From assembly GCA_003577165.1 (NCBI GenBank), contig QEUM01000002.1, positions 124,001 to 188,000 of the forward strand: DNA of 64,000 bases, in the 5' to 3' direction. Shown here piece after piece: positions 36,871 through 44,521 of this stretch (positions are counted from its first letter, which is position 1; each line of letters opens with the position of its first letter). The notes below the pieces were generated by a model. That model saw only the letters and a list, made by a program, of their open reading frames with translations, was not told the origin of the DNA and made no database searches. The DNA comes from Armatimonadota bacterium (GTDB lineage Bacteria; Armatimonadota; Fimbriimonadia; Fimbriimonadales; ATM1). The translations under genes and the position numbers were made by a program.

Positions 36871-37733
36871 TGTCGTGCCCCCATCTTCTTAACCCGAAAC
36901 ATCGCGACATTGCCCGCAATCACCGCCAGGATGAGCAGTCCTAACGCGAAGGCAAGAGGGCTCATGTATCGGAGCCCGGAGCCGTAGTTCTTGAACTGAG
37001 GATCCGTGAACTCCCTCGCCAGAAGCGTTTCCATGTCGTATGCGCCCTTCGCCCCCACGACCAGCCCGAAAAGTTGGCCGCTCACATAGTAGGGATAGTT
37101 CTCGGCGGCCATCACCGCTGTGCAGAAGAGACCGAGTTTTGTCTTGCCCCTCATCCGTTCGTACCAGCGGTTGATGGAGGACGACGCCGTCACCAGCACG
37201 ACGGCTTTTGCGTCCCTTAGGTCGTTGATGCCAGTGAGCACGGCCGAGTTTCTTCCGATCTTGGTCGCGAGTTCATCGACCAGCCGAGTCGCCATGCCGT
37301 TTACGTGGCCTTCGGCGTTCGGATAGTAACCGGCGATCGCGTAGTCTTGGCCCTCCTTGTAGTTGTTGTTGCCGGGCTCCTTGACCAGCATCTCCAGCAC
37401 GTCCCTCGCAACCTGGGGAGCCTGAGGATCGATCGAAGTGAGGACAAACCTCACTTTCTTCCTCATGAGGAGCCGCATAAGCGATTCGAAGTGGCCCCTC
37501 GACTCGCCGCGCGTGCTGTTCGTCCAGTCGCTTTCGACCACGATGAAGTCGCCGGGCTGGAGACTGGACAGATAGGTGTACATGTCCTCGGCGGGCGGCG
37601 ACACGACGTTGGCGGTCTTCAGCGGCGCGATGACTTGCCAAATGACAAGGATGACGAGTATCAAGTAGAGCCAGCGCCGATCGAGCGTTTGTAGGCTATG
37701 CCAAATGGTCTGTTCCGGTTTCTGTTCGATCAT
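36867..37733 (-). CDS. membrane-anchored alpha/beta protein E of the DUF6754-type locus
   Basis: 288 residues. Transmembrane segments at about 18-37 and 262-282 enclose a ~220-residue soluble domain of alternating strands and helices (for example FIVVESDWTNSTRG, KKVRFVLTSIDPQ, AKAVVLVTASSS), suggesting a Rossmann-like fold that probably faces outside. No catalytic motif is recognised. It overlaps gene F by 4 bases and lies 11 bases after gene D. Confidence 0.8.
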   Translation of the reverse strand: MIEQKPEQTIWHSLQTLDRRWLYLILVILVIWQVIAPLKTANVVSPPAEDMYTYLSSLQPGDFIVVESDWTNSTRGESRGHFESLMRLLMRKKVRFVLTSIDPQAPQVARDVLEMLVKEPGNNNYKEGQDYAIAGYYPNAEGHVNGMATRLVDELATKIGRNSAVLTGINDLRDAKAVVLVTASSSINRWYERMRGKTKLGLFCTAVMAAENYPYYVSGQLFGLVVGAKGAYDMETLLAREFTDPQFKNYGSGLRYMSPLAFALGLLILAVIAGNVAMFRVKKMGARQ

Positions 37734-37744
37734 CGTTGCCCCTC

Positions 37745-38653
37745 CTAATCCACCGAAACTCCGCGCTCAAGTCCAAGCATGATTCGAATTCCCATTGCGA
37801 ATACTCCGAGCCCAAGTCCGAGGTCGATTGCTCGCAGAGCGGGTGTGTTCAACTTCAGAAGGATCCACTGACCGACGGATTCGATCCTGAGGTTTCCCGC
37901 CACCGAGTCCGGGTTGATCCAACTCGTAAGGGCGATTCCAAGCGGCACGAAACTGAGCAGGACCAGCAGCGCGGCCGCCATCATGATCGTCGCCTCGATG
38001 GAGCGAATTCTGAACGCCCGGTATGCCGCGGACAGAATGAAGAATGCGATCAGGCTGAACATTGCCGCGTCGAGCGTCTGTAACCCCTTGTCGAAGAGGA
38101 GGTCGTACGCAGCGTACATATTCGTCGCCTTGAGTTGCTCCTCTGTCATTAGTCGGTACTCCACGGAACGCTCCATACCGAATTTGGAGAACCCGATGTA
38201 TGCCATGGCGATCAGGCTGCTGAGGAGAACCAGACTGAAGAGCCAGTTCGGATCCCGCTTCAAGAGCCTGCGCACGTGCAGTCTGAAGATGCTAAACACG
38301 CCGAGGGCGAGGAGAATTCCGGTAAGAAGTTGGCTCAGCCTCGACAGGATCGGCACGGTTTCGGAATAGTCATAGGACAACCCGAAGAACCACTGCCTGA
38401 CGACTTCTTGGCCTTCCTCCGTGATGCGGTACTTCGGCAACACCCACTCGAGGAAGTACAGAAATCCGGCTATGAACGTGATGGACACCACGACCGGACG
38501 CCGCATGTTGCTCGGCGCCCGCGTCAGAAGGAACAAGAGTATCGAAACGACGAGAACTGTCCCGACGATGAGCAACCATTTGCTCTGATCGCTAGGAAGC
38601 AGCGAGAAACTAGACGGGGTCTGGTCCTGTGCCAGCAAACTCGTGATGTTCAT
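37745..38653 (-). CDS. polytopic membrane protein D of the DUF6754-type locus
   Basis: 302 residues with about seven transmembrane segments (about 26-44, 53-71, 103-124, 137-155, 200-216, 222-245 and 275-295). A charged loop (about 156-195, GMERSVEYRLMTEEQ) sits between segments 4 and 5. No recognised family motif. It starts 3 bases after the DUF6754-like gene. Function unknown. Confidence 0.8.
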   Translation of the reverse strand: MNITSLLAQDQTPSSFSLLPSDQSKWLLIVGTVLVVSILLFLLTRAPSNMRRPVVVSITFIAGFLYFLEWVLPKYRITEEGQEVVRQWFFGLSYDYSETVPILSRLSQLLTGILLALGVFSIFRLHVRRLLKRDPNWLFSLVLLSSLIAMAYIGFSKFGMERSVEYRLMTEEQLKATNMYAAYDLLFDKGLQTLDAAMFSLIAFFILSAAYRAFRIRSIEATIMMAAALLVLLSFVPLGIALTSWINPDSVAGNLRIESVGQWILLKLNTPALRAIDLGLGLGVFAMGIRIMLGLERGVSVD

Positions 38654-38656
38654 GAA

Positions 38657-39529
38657 TTACTCCCTCGACAGCTTCGTGATGTACACGAAGAACAGTTGAT
38701 CCTTCGACGGATGCTCCTGGCCCTCCACGACGTTGCCCTTCGCGACTTCGTCAGGAGAAACGCCCCCGAGCGCCTGGACCGAGTGCCAGATCACTGCGAC
38801 GATCAGGAAGAGCATGAACATCATCTTCGCCCAGTCGACGCCGACGAGGCTGCCGAGCAGAACCGGCTGCCGACCGAGGTACGCACTCGCAGCATAGAAC
38901 TCGTCGCCCAAGAGCACGTAGTCGCAAGCAGCGACGAAAAACGGCGTCTGCGTAACCTGCGTCGTCGCTGCGACCTGGATCGCTCCCACCATGTTCGCGT
39001 TCTCCGCCATGATGAGGGACTCTGCGAAGAACTCACCCATCATAAACGTCGCCGCGACCTTCTCGCGGTGAATCACGCCTGCGACCGCGGACGCGTAGGC
39101 AAATTGGCGGTCCGATACAAATCGCACGCTGTCGGGGTCGAACTGCTCGGGCACGCCTTCGCTTAGGTACACGTCGCGGATCATCTCCTGCGCCACTCCG
39201 AAGACGGCCGCGTCGAAGTTGAGGAGGCGGATGGGAGTCCCGAATCGCGCCGCGCTTCTCGCGATCGAAGCGAAAATCGTCAAGGCCTGCACTGCGATTC
39301 CGTCCAGCACGCCGAGACCTGGCGACATCAGAACCGGTCGTGCGGTCTCCGTCGCTCGGCCCACAGCCTCGTCGATCTGGTCGAGGCCTGCGATTCTGCG
39401 AATCGTGACAGCCGAAGACTTCTTGGCACGAGCGACGTTAAATAGGACGAAGACAAGCGCGATGCTGACCGTCCCGATGAGCATCCAGCCGTACTGTTTG
39501 TATTGGAGAAAACCGTTCTCGATGTCCAC
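38657..39529 (-). CDS. DUF6754-like membrane protein C
   Basis: 290 residues. A transmembrane segment (about 13-32) is followed by a soluble domain with the run EAVGRATETARPVLMSPG, then FVSDRQFAYASAVAG, MMGEFFAESLIMAE and FFVAACDYVLLGDEFYAASAYL, and a second membrane segment at about 222-240. From memory this is the DUF6754 pattern known from Chloroflexota, Armatimonadota and relatives, function unknown. GTG 39529 shares one base with the preceding stop. It is the most conserved-looking member of the six-gene locus. Confidence 0.82.
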   Translation of the reverse strand: MDIENGFLQYKQYGWMLIGTVSIALVFVLFNVARAKKSSAVTIRRIAGLDQIDEAVGRATETARPVLMSPGLGVLDGIAVQALTIFASIARSAARFGTPIRLLNFDAAVFGVAQEMIRDVYLSEGVPEQFDPDSVRFVSDRQFAYASAVAGVIHREKVAATFMMGEFFAESLIMAENANMVGAIQVAATTQVTQTPFFVAACDYVLLGDEFYAASAYLGRQPVLLGSLVGVDWAKMMFMLFLIVAVIWHSVQALGGVSPDEVAKGNVVEGQEHPSKDQLFFVYITKLSRE

Positions 39530-39840
39530 TACGAGGCTCCTTCGGACGCTTCCTGGGTACCGTCGTCCTTCGATTCAATCCTGCGAATCAGCATTTCGAT
39601 GTTCTCCCTCTTCGACAGGAATTGCGAGTAATCGTCCACGTTCTTGAACCCGAAGAGCGGCATCAAAAAAGGAGAAAAGGCCACGGCTGCGTGGCCCGCG
39701 ATGCCGGCGAGCGGCTTGTGCATCTCAAGAAACAGTATCGCGGGCACTTCGAGCCGCCGCTTCTTGATCTGGTCCACCGCCCGGTTGATCAGCCTCTCGG
39801 TTTCCTCCGGACTCAGGGGCTTCTCCCACATCTCCAGCAT
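39529..39840 (-). CDS. small protein B of the DUF6754-type locus
   Basis: 103 residues from ATG 39840, with GGAGA 7 bases upstream. The middle is distinctive: VPAILFLEMHKPLAGIAGHAA, then FSPFLMPLFGF, predicted as one or two hydrophobic helices dipping into the membrane, flanked by charged helices. I recall similar sequences beside DUF6754 genes but know no function. Its first 116 bases overlap the end of the upstream gene out of frame. Confidence 0.78.
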   Translation of the reverse strand: MLEMWEKPLSPEETERLINRAVDQIKKRRLEVPAILFLEMHKPLAGIAGHAAVAFSPFLMPLFGFKNVDDYSQFLSKRENIEMLIRRIESKDDGTQEASEGAS

Positions 39841-40270
39841 AGACTTGTCTCCAATACTCCACCGCAGCCCGTAACTCCTCCAGGTTGCCGTCCGCCGAGA
39901 GGAAAACCCCTCGAAATGGCGACAGTCGGCCGGGCCGATCCAGCGGCGACAGCTTAATCCCCGCCTCGCCGACGACAACGCGCCGAACGTCCTTCCAGCC
40001 GATCTGAGTCGTGCTCAGGCCGCATCTTCGGCTCGCGCCGCGACCGGATACTTCAAAATGGACGGGCAAGAGAAAGTCCGCGGTTCCGAAAAGTACTACC
40101 AGCGCCCCGAAAAGACCCATCAGCGGGATCCCCGTCATCACAACCCCAAAGGCTCCGCCCAAGACGGCGCCGGCCACAACGACCCAAACGCGCCTCGGCT
40201 GCCGCTTCGCCAAGTGAATGGTCCACCGGAGCACCGGCCCTTCTTGCGGTGTCCTCTCGTCCTCGCCCAT
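39725..40270 (-). CDS. two-TM protein A with PH-like domain, first gene of the DUF6754-type locus
   Basis: 181 residues. Two membrane segments (about 28-46 and 48-66) are followed by a small beta-rich domain (about 70-130) whose pattern GLSTTQIGWKDVRRV resembles bacterial PH-like membrane domains. The last ~40 residues are low-complexity and are read out of frame over the start of gene B, so they may be dispensable. It begins 16 bases after prs. Confidence 0.68.
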   Translation of the reverse strand: MGEDERTPQEGPVLRWTIHLAKRQPRRVWVVVAGAVLGGAFGVVMTGIPLMGLFGALVVLFGTADFLLPVHFEVSGRGASRRCGLSTTQIGWKDVRRVVVGEAGIKLSPLDRPGRLSPFRGVFLSADGNLEELRAAVEYWRQVYAGDVGEAPESGGNREADQPGGGPDQEAAARSARDTVS

Positions 40271-40286
40271 CTGGATTCCGGCAGGC

Positions 40287-41258
40287 CTACGAGTTAAACA
40301 GGCTGCTCACGGACAGGTCGAGGTGAATCCTCCGAATCGCCTCCGCCATGAGCGGAGCGGCCGGTAGGACCGTGAGTTTCGGGAACCGCTTCCGGTTGTC
40401 GATCGGAATCGTGTCGGTGCAGATGACCCGGCTTACAGGCCCCTCGCTCATCCGCTGAGGCGCGTTCGCGGAGAACACGGCGTGCGTGCATGTCAAGACC
40501 ACGTCGGTCGCGCCCCGCTTAAGGAGCGCTTCGACGCCCTGCATCACCGAATTGCCCGTGTCGATCATGTCGTCGATGATCACGCACTGCTTTCCCTCGA
40601 CGTCGCCGATGATCTCCATAACCTCGACCTTTCCGGGCTCGGGACGACGTTTTGCGATGATGGCGATCGGCTTCCGCAGCATTTCAGCCAGCGCCCGCGC
40701 GCGACCAACACCGCCCACGTCCGGCGATACGACGACCACGTCCTGGTCAGCGTATCCCTCTTGGATCAGGAACCGCCCGATGGTCGGGCCCAGGTAAAGG
40801 TGGTCAACCGGGATGTCGAAGAACCCTTGAATCTGCTCCGCATGCAAGTCGCACGTCAGCACGCGGTTCGCGCCGGCCATTGTGATGAGGTCTGCTATCA
40901 GCCGTGCTGTCACCGGCTCGCGCGGCTTGATCTTCTTATCCTGCCTCGCGTATCCGTAGTACGGCATCACGACGGTCACGCGCTTAGCGGAAGCGCGACG
41001 AAACGCATCCAGCATGATGAGAAGTTCCATGATGTTGTCGTTCGTCGGCGCACAAGTCGGCTGGATCAGGAACACATCGCAGCCACGGGCGCTCTCGTTC
41101 ACCTGCACCTGCGTCTCACCATCGCTGAATCTCGTGCAAGTCATGCGACCCATCTCGACGTCGAGATAGTCCGCGATGTCGTGCGCCAACTCCGGGTGAG
41201 CGTTGCCCGTAAACAACTTCAGTTGGGAAAGGTCGCCGTTCTCTGTGCCGTTTCTCAC
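40287..41258 (-). CDS. prs: ribose-phosphate pyrophosphokinase (PRPP synthase)
   Basis: 323 residues from GTG 41258, which overlaps the glmU stop as GTGA; an ATG at 41300 would add 14 residues and overlap glmU by 46 bases. It makes PRPP for nucleotides, His and Trp. Seen: LKLFTGNAHPEL, RFSDGE, the flexible loop YGYARQDKK, the metal-binding DLHAEQIQGFF and the PRPP motif VIIDDMIDTG. Confidence 0.95.
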   Translation of the reverse strand: MRNGTENGDLSQLKLFTGNAHPELAHDIADYLDVEMGRMTCTRFSDGETQVQVNESARGCDVFLIQPTCAPTNDNIMELLIMLDAFRRASAKRVTVVMPYYGYARQDKKIKPREPVTARLIADLITMAGANRVLTCDLHAEQIQGFFDIPVDHLYLGPTIGRFLIQEGYADQDVVVVSPDVGGVGRARALAEMLRKPIAIIAKRRPEPGKVEVMEIIGDVEGKQCVIIDDMIDTGNSVMQGVEALLKRGATDVVLTCTHAVFSANAPQRMSEGPVSRVICTDTIPIDNRKRFPKLTVLPAAPLMAEAIRRIHLDLSVSSLFNS

Positions 41259-42664
41259 TTCGCTTTCGACTCTCGTCTCTGCTGCTTCCGCTTTCGCCAT
41301 TGTTCTGCCCAGTTCTCCTTGTTGACTTGGCGGCTGCGGCCCATGCCGAGCGCGCCGTCCGGAACATCTTCCGTGATTGTGCTGCCTGCCGCTGTCATCG
41401 CTCCCTCCCCGATCGTTACGGGCGCGACGAGCGTCGAATTAGATCCGACGAACGCATCGTCTCCAATCTCGGTTCTATGCTTGTCAAATCCGTCGAAGTT
41501 GCAGGTGATCGTTCCGGCGCCGATGTTGGCACGCGCGCCGACCGTCGCATCGCCGACGTAAGTCAAGTGCGAGAGACTCGCGCCGTCGCGCACGATCGCG
41601 TTCTTCAATTCGACGAAGTTGCCGACCTTGACGTCCTTTCCCAACTCCGTGTGAGGCCGAATGTTCGCGAAAGGTCCGATCCTGCATCCGTCACCGATCC
41701 GCGCCCTATTCACGTGACTCATCATGATGGTCACGGCCTCACCAACCTCAGTCGACACGATCCGCGACGACGGGCCGATCTCGCAATCGACTCCGATTCG
41801 CGATCGTCCCTCGATGACGGTCATCGGGTGAAGGGTCGTGTTAGCGCCGATCTCCACGTCGAACTCGACGTAAGTGCTCGACGGGTCTTCGATGCTCACT
41901 CCGTTCTCCGCATGCAGCTTCAGGATGCGCTCCCGGAGCGTCTGCGACGCCTGCGCCAACTGCCACCGGTCGTTCACCCCCTTTAAAAGGTTGAAGTCCC
42001 GAACGGTGATCGTCTCGGTCCGACCGCCGGCCTTGTGGATTAACTCCGGCATGTCGGTCAGGTAGTACTCGCCCTTCGCGTTGTCGTTCCGTAAGCGCCG
42101 GATTAGATCTCGTAGGACGCGAATTCGGAACAAGTAGAAACTCGTACAGACTTCGCGTATCGCGCGAATCTCGTCGGTTGCGTCCGGCTCCTCGATGATC
42201 CGAACGACGCTGCCCCCCGCGTCGCGAATGATCCGCCCGTAACCGAACGGGTCGTCCAGCAGCGCGACGGCCAGTACGCAATCGGACTCACGCTCCTTCG
42301 CCGCTTCGAGCATCTGGCAGTACACAGTAGCCTCGATTAGCGGCGCGTCTCCCGGTGCGACGAACACGAACCCGTCCTCGGGAAGACGCTCCATGGCACA
42401 TGCCATGGCATGGCCGGTCCCCTTTTGTTCCGCCTGCTCGACGTAGTCGTAGCCGTCCCCGAGCGCCTCGATAACCTCGTCCTTCCCGTGACCCACGACG
42501 AGGATCGGCACTTCGACCCCCGCCTCCTTCATCGCTCGGCCCGCAAGGTCCGCCATAGGCACCCCGCACACGCGGTGGAGCACCTTCGGCAGGGGAGACT
42601 TCATGCGAGTCCCTTTGCCGGCGGCGAGAACTACTCCAGAAAGATGCGGCACCCGTGAGACCAC
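41255..42664 (-). CDS. glmU: bifunctional UDP-N-acetylglucosamine pyrophosphorylase / glucosamine-1-phosphate acetyltransferase
   Basis: 469 residues. The N-terminal uridyltransferase starts with LAAGKGTRMKSPLPKVLH (about 13-30) and has KGTGHAM; the C-terminal left-handed beta-helix (about 255-440) shows the hexapeptide pattern, with GNFVELKNA and YVGDATVG and the acetyl-CoA site. It makes UDP-GlcNAc for peptidoglycan. GTG 42664 is chosen; a GTG four codons later is possible. With prs it heads the leftward series that contains the DUF6754-type locus. Confidence 0.95.
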   Translation of the reverse strand: MVSRVPHLSGVVLAAGKGTRMKSPLPKVLHRVCGVPMADLAGRAMKEAGVEVPILVVGHGKDEVIEALGDGYDYVEQAEQKGTGHAMACAMERLPEDGFVFVAPGDAPLIEATVYCQMLEAAKERESDCVLAVALLDDPFGYGRIIRDAGGSVVRIIEEPDATDEIRAIREVCTSFYLFRIRVLRDLIRRLRNDNAKGEYYLTDMPELIHKAGGRTETITVRDFNLLKGVNDRWQLAQASQTLRERILKLHAENGVSIEDPSSTYVEFDVEIGANTTLHPMTVIEGRSRIGVDCEIGPSSRIVSTEVGEAVTIMMSHVNRARIGDGCRIGPFANIRPHTELGKDVKVGNFVELKNAIVRDGASLSHLTYVGDATVGARANIGAGTITCNFDGFDKHRTEIGDDAFVGSNSTLVAPVTIGEGAMTAAGSTITEDVPDGALGMGRSRQVNKENWAEQWRKRKQQRRESKAK

Positions 42665-42801
42665 CGAAAGGAGGCTCCATTTTGCACGACCTCGGCCTCC
42701 CCAGGCGCCCGAGGCAGCCCAGCAGGAATGCGTATCAAACGATCCCTCACGAATCTCCTATGTTCGAACCTGCCTAAGGGCAACAGAGGAGGAAACAAGA
42801 A

Positions 42802-44358
42802 ATGAACCGCTTATCAATCGTGGCGTTCGCGGCGTGCCTTATCCCTGCAGCCGCGTTCGCCCTCGCTTTTTCCGGGCCGAACAACCTCGCGACCGGCGAA
42901 CGGCCCGCTGGCGTCGCCGTCGGCGACTTCAACGGGGACGGGCGAACCGACATCGCCGTCGCCACGGACAACCTTGACAAGATCGAAGTCTTCTTCGGGG
43001 CCGGTGGAGGGGCGTTCTCGGCTCCGACCGCCTACCTCACAGGCGCCGGAACGGGCCCCGATGCGCTAAGAGCCGCTGACGTGGACGGCGATCTCGATCT
43101 GGACCTGGTGTTCACCCTGCATAACGTCAACCAGATCGGAACTCTCATCAATTCAGGCGGCGTGTTCGCCCTCGGTCCCACGGGAGCGACCGGTGTGAAT
43201 CCGATCGGCCTCGCATCTGGCAACCTGAACGCCGACGCGCTGCCGGACTTCGTCGCTGTGAACCGAGACGACAACAGCATCACTGTGCTGCTGAACACGG
43301 GTGGGGGCTTCGCAGCCTCGAATGTCGCCGTGGGGCTGGATCCTCGGTCGGTCGCGCTGGGCGACCTTGACGGAGACGGAGACAGCGACGCAGTCGTCAG
43401 CAATCACGACTCGCGCACCGTGAGCGTCCTCTTCAACTCGGCGGGCACTCTCGGCTCTCAAGTGACTTACTCGGTCGGCGGCAACGTCAGGCCCGCAGGC
43501 GTCGCCCTCGGGGACGTCGACGGCGACCTCGACCTCGACATCCTCGCCGCGACTTCCGGCAACGGATTGAACTTCGTCTCGGTGTTAAAGAACACCGGCG
43601 GCGTCTTCGGCGCGCCGATCAACTTCAACTCCGGGGGCGTAAATCCAGATTCGCTCGCCGTCGCAGACTTCGACCAGGATGGCGACAGAGACGTCGTCGT
43701 GACGAATCAGGATTCGAACACCATCGGCATCCTCGTCAACCCTGGCACGGGGACATTCGGAGCCGCAACGACGATGCCGACCGGCACGACGCCCGGGCCG
43801 ATCGCCGTGGGCGACCTCAACGGTGACTCCGGGCTCGATCTGGCTGTCTCGAATCGCGACTCGAACAACCTCTCGCTATTCATGAACGAGTCCGTTCCCG
43901 TCCAAGTCAATCCGACTGCCTTCTCGTTCTTCCGAGGACAGCAGGTCTCGGGCGGACTGTCGGACCTCTTGATCAGCGACGACCTTAAACTGGTTGGTAG
44001 GAACTTCATCGTTCTCACGCCGGGCGAAGCGCCGCTGCAGGTGGTCTTCGACGGAAGCGCTGGGGCCGTCACACCGACCGGACTGACGTTCACCCTTGAG
44101 GCCTCCGTCAGCACAGCCGGCCTCTCCCAGACGATCGAGATGTTCAACTGGCTGACAGGCCTGTATGAAACGGTAGACGCCAGGTCGGCTTCGACGGCCG
44201 ACTCGACGGTGACCGTGACGATTGCCACGAACCCGGGACGCTTCGTCTCCGGAACGGGTGCCGTTCGAGCGAAGGTGAGTTACAAGCCATCCGGGCCCAT
44301 CAACGCCGGGATTTGGCAAGCCAGGTTCGACTACGTCCACTGGATCATCGCGCGATAA
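42802..44358 (+). CDS. secreted FG-GAP/VCBS beta-propeller protein with a shared C-terminal domain
   Basis: 518 residues. A signal peptide (about 1-21) is followed by about seven FG-GAP repeats (about 25-360) with the recurrent VAVGDFNGDG / DGDLDLD pattern, calcium-binding loops that form an integrin-like propeller. Residues about 365-518 match the C-terminus of the subtilase at 32738. The SD GAGGA lies upstream of the ATG. It is probably a surface or extracellular binding protein; no enzyme domain is seen. Confidence 0.9.
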   Translation: MNRLSIVAFAACLIPAAAFALAFSGPNNLATGERPAGVAVGDFNGDGRTDIAVATDNLDKIEVFFGAGGGAFSAPTAYLTGAGTGPDALRAADVDGDLDLDLVFTLHNVNQIGTLINSGGVFALGPTGATGVNPIGLASGNLNADALPDFVAVNRDDNSITVLLNTGGGFAASNVAVGLDPRSVALGDLDGDGDSDAVVSNHDSRTVSVLFNSAGTLGSQVTYSVGGNVRPAGVALGDVDGDLDLDILAATSGNGLNFVSVLKNTGGVFGAPINFNSGGVNPDSLAVADFDQDGDRDVVVTNQDSNTIGILVNPGTGTFGAATTMPTGTTPGPIAVGDLNGDSGLDLAVSNRDSNNLSLFMNESVPVQVNPTAFSFFRGQQVSGGLSDLLISDDLKLVGRNFIVLTPGEAPLQVVFDGSAGAVTPTGLTFTLEASVSTAGLSQTIEMFNWLTGLYETVDARSASTADSTVTVTIATNPGRFVSGTGAVRAKVSYKPSGPINAGIWQARFDYVHWIIAR

Positions 44359-44378
44359 CCCTGCCGCGCTTACTCCCT

Positions 44379-44413
44379 CGGCGGCCGCCTCCGGGCGGCC
44401 GCCGCTCCTTTTC
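44379..44413 (+). terminator. rho-independent terminator after the FG-GAP gene
   Basis: A perfect 11-bp GC stem (44379-44389 and 44394-44404) closes a tccg tetraloop and is followed by ctccttttc. It begins 20 bases after the stop codon. Confidence 0.88.
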
Positions 44414-44464
44414 ACACCGACGTCGGGCAAGGGAGTCGGATGGCAGATCAGGCGTCTCCGGCGA

Positions 44465-44470
44465 TATAAT
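44465..44470 (+). promoter_or_regulatory. promoter -10 box for the membrane protein gene at 44522
   Basis: A consensus TATAAT lies just after the FG-GAP terminator and about 50 bases before the ATG at 44522. The -35 is poor (tggcag at 44441-44446, 18-bp spacer). Confidence 0.5.
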
Positions 44471-44521
44471 TTGCGAAGATCGGGCAGAACAACTCGTCAC
44501 ATCGTGTGGGAGGTGCACAAA

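Noticed and set aside
38276-39166. 296-codon open frame antisense to the DUF6754-like gene
   Set aside because: Charged low-complexity translation; the minus-strand proteins have clear membrane segments and coupled starts.
40482-41561. 359-codon open frame antisense to prs and glmU
   Set aside because: Spans two genes on the other strand and has no coherent protein pattern.
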